Translations under genes and position numbers: made by a program
Notes under the pieces: generated by a model
Databases searched by the model: none
Seen by the model: only the letters and a program-made list of their open reading frames with translations
Told to the model about the DNA's origin: nothing
Part shown: in pieces, positions 63,003 to 64,000 of the stretch
Position numbering within the stretch: the first letter of the stretch is position 1
How the letters are laid out: each line of letters opens with the position of its first letter
NCBI GenBank assembly: GCA_964418885.1
Contig: CAYQNW010000005.1
Location: 14,156-78,155, forward strand
Direction of reading: 5' to 3'
Length of the DNA stretch: 64,000 nt
Origin: BMS3ABIN03 sp964418885
GTDB lineage: Bacteria; Bacteroidota; Ignavibacteria; Ignavibacteriales; Ignavibacteriaceae

Positions 63003-63081
63003 TTAATCTTATTTTATCTCCCTTGCCTGGTTTTTGGTAAAATAAAGTTCTGTTAAGTGTTGCATTAATCGGATTAATATT

Positions 63082-64000
63082 ATGAAAGATATAAGCTTTA
63101 AACAAATTACTTCAGAAGAATTACTCAAAAAGATGGAAGAACCTGATGTAACCATAATTGATATAAGATCTCCTGATGCATATAACGGCTGGATTGAAAA
63201 GAATGAGATAAGAGGAGGTCATATTAAAGGAGCTAAAAGTCTACCATTTAAATGGAGCAAGTATATAGACTGGATTGAAATAGTAAGGTCAAAGAAAATA
63301 TCACCTGAACACGCATTGGTTATTTACGGGTACGATAAAACTGATATTGAGATAGTTGCGAAACAATTTGTCAAATCCGGCTACCCGAATGTATTTGTTT
63401 ATCATTCATTTATTGATGAATGGAGTGCACATGAAAAATATCCGATTGAAAAACTGGAAAGATATACACAATTAGTTTCACCTGAATGGCTAAAGAATTT
63501 ACTGGATAAACATGCAGATCCTAATTATAATAATAAAAGATTTGTGGTTTGTCACGCACATTATCAGAAAAGGAAAGATTATGAAGAAGGTCATATTCCC
63601 GGCGCAATTGATGTAGACACTAATTTACTCGAATCTCCTGAGACCTGGAACCGTCGTTCACCGGAAGAATTAAAAAATGTGCTGGAAAATCTTGGTATCA
63701 CGCATGATACAACTGTTATTTTATATGGAAGGTTTTCTTATCCTGATAACAATGATCCTTTCCCCGGAAGCAGCGCTGGTCATTTAGGCGCGATGCGGTG
63801 TGCATTTATTATGATGTATGCAGGTGTAAAAGATGTTCGACTCTTAAACGGGGGAATTCAATCATGGATAGATGAAGGTTACGAAATTTCAACTGAAGAA
63901 TTCATTAAAGAGCCGGTTAAAGATTTTGGAACTGTCGTTCCTTCCAATCCACATTTTGCTGTTGATCTGCAGGAAGCTAAAGATATTCTTAAAGATAAAA
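63082..64000 (+). CDS. multi-rhodanese-domain protein, cut by the window end
   Basis: The frame is open from the ATG at 63082 to the end of the window (306 codons, no stop). Residues about 5-130 and 135-280 are two rhodanese-like domains (IIDIRSPDAYNGW, GHIKGAKSLP; VVCHAHYQKRKDYEEGHIPGAIDVD, RLLNGGIQSW), and a third seems to begin near 295. In both visible domains the active-site loop lacks the Cys (IYGYDK and LYGRFS); the only nearby Cys is Cys157, at the wrong place. Three-domain rhodaneses such as YnjE have their catalytic Cys in the last domain, which here lies beyond the window. Likely a sulfurtransferase, but the catalytic residue is unseen. Confidence 0.8.
   Translation, partial: MKDISFKQITSEELLKKMEEPDVTIIDIRSPDAYNGWIEKNEIRGGHIKGAKSLPFKWSKYIDWIEIVRSKKISPEHALVIYGYDKTDIEIVAKQFVKSGYPNVFVYHSFIDEWSAHEKYPIEKLERYTQLVSPEWLKNLLDKHADPNYNNKRFVVCHAHYQKRKDYEEGHIPGAIDVDTNLLESPETWNRRSPEELKNVLENLGITHDTTVILYGRFSYPDNNDPFPGSSAGHLGAMRCAFIMMYAGVKDVRLLNGGIQSWIDEGYEISTEEFIKEPVKDFGTVVPSNPHFAVDLQEAKDILKDK

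Noticed and set aside
1..64000. CRISPR arrays, tRNA or rRNA genes, intact insertion sequences, phage genes
   Set aside because: Scanned by eye on both strands; no regularly spaced repeat-spacer array, no tRNA-like folded sequence and no transposase or integrase was recognised.

Overview
This 64-kb, AT-rich window comes from a Gram-negative bacterium of the Bacteroidota/Chlorobiota side of the tree, most likely an Ignavibacteria-like lineage. The main reason is the set of secreted proteins ending in the YPNPFNP-type C-terminal sorting domain (CTD) of the type IX secretion system. Multiheme cytochromes, a TonB-dependent receptor and a Tricorn-type protease fit the same picture. Two runs of exactly 100 N (53228-53327 and 57606-57705) are scaffolding gaps, so this is probably a draft or metagenome assembly. 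No rRNA, tRNA, CRISPR array, intact insertion sequence or phage was seen.

Layout. 232-1070: response-regulator-like protein and an acetyltransferase. 1507-12939: a co-directional electron-transfer locus with a 13-heme cytochrome c fused to cytochrome b, a 19-heme cytochrome c, a separate b-type membrane cytochrome, a NapC-like 7-heme protein, Rieske protein, cytochrome b/b6, an 11-heme cytochrome and a DUF2339-like membrane protein; together about 50 c-heme sites. 13337-16763: two von Willebrand A proteins. 17054-21761: an undescribed-looking cassette with a YGGGRGAYGC-motif protein, a giant MORN/YwqK-repeat protein and a radical SAM/SPASM enzyme. 21795-29222 (minus strand): Tricorn-like protease, bifunctional FTCD with a zinc-finger-like insertion, and an ABC-2 exporter. 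29482-34937: fructokinase, sucrose-phosphate synthase/phosphatase and sucrose synthase. 35683-43871: four consecutive secreted arylsulfotransferase-like paralogues. 43873-45489 (minus): a cereblon-like CULT-domain protein and two unknowns. 45760-49183 (minus): a glycerol-phosphate/lipid-turnover set (GDPD, serine hydrolase, GlpD).

49419-60228: DinB-like protein, secreted CTD proteins, then what looks like a light/oxidative-stress regulon. A CarH/LitR-type MerR-B12 regulator is divergent from a fasciclin-ECF sigma-DUF4397 operon. That operon's promoter (TTGACA-17-TATAAT) overlaps an 11-bp-periodic direct-repeat array that fits a CarH operator. An SRPBCC protein, a TonB receptor, FolE and an NAD(P)-binding DUF2867 protein lie downstream of the regulator. 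60300-64000: fragments of decayed CTD and endonuclease/exonuclease/phosphatase genes, an RlpA-like protein, small membrane proteins and a multi-rhodanese protein cut by the window end.

The items most worth following up are the 50-heme bc-type locus, the radical SAM/MORN cassette, the CarH operator array, and the CULT protein with an intact tri-tryptophan cage.
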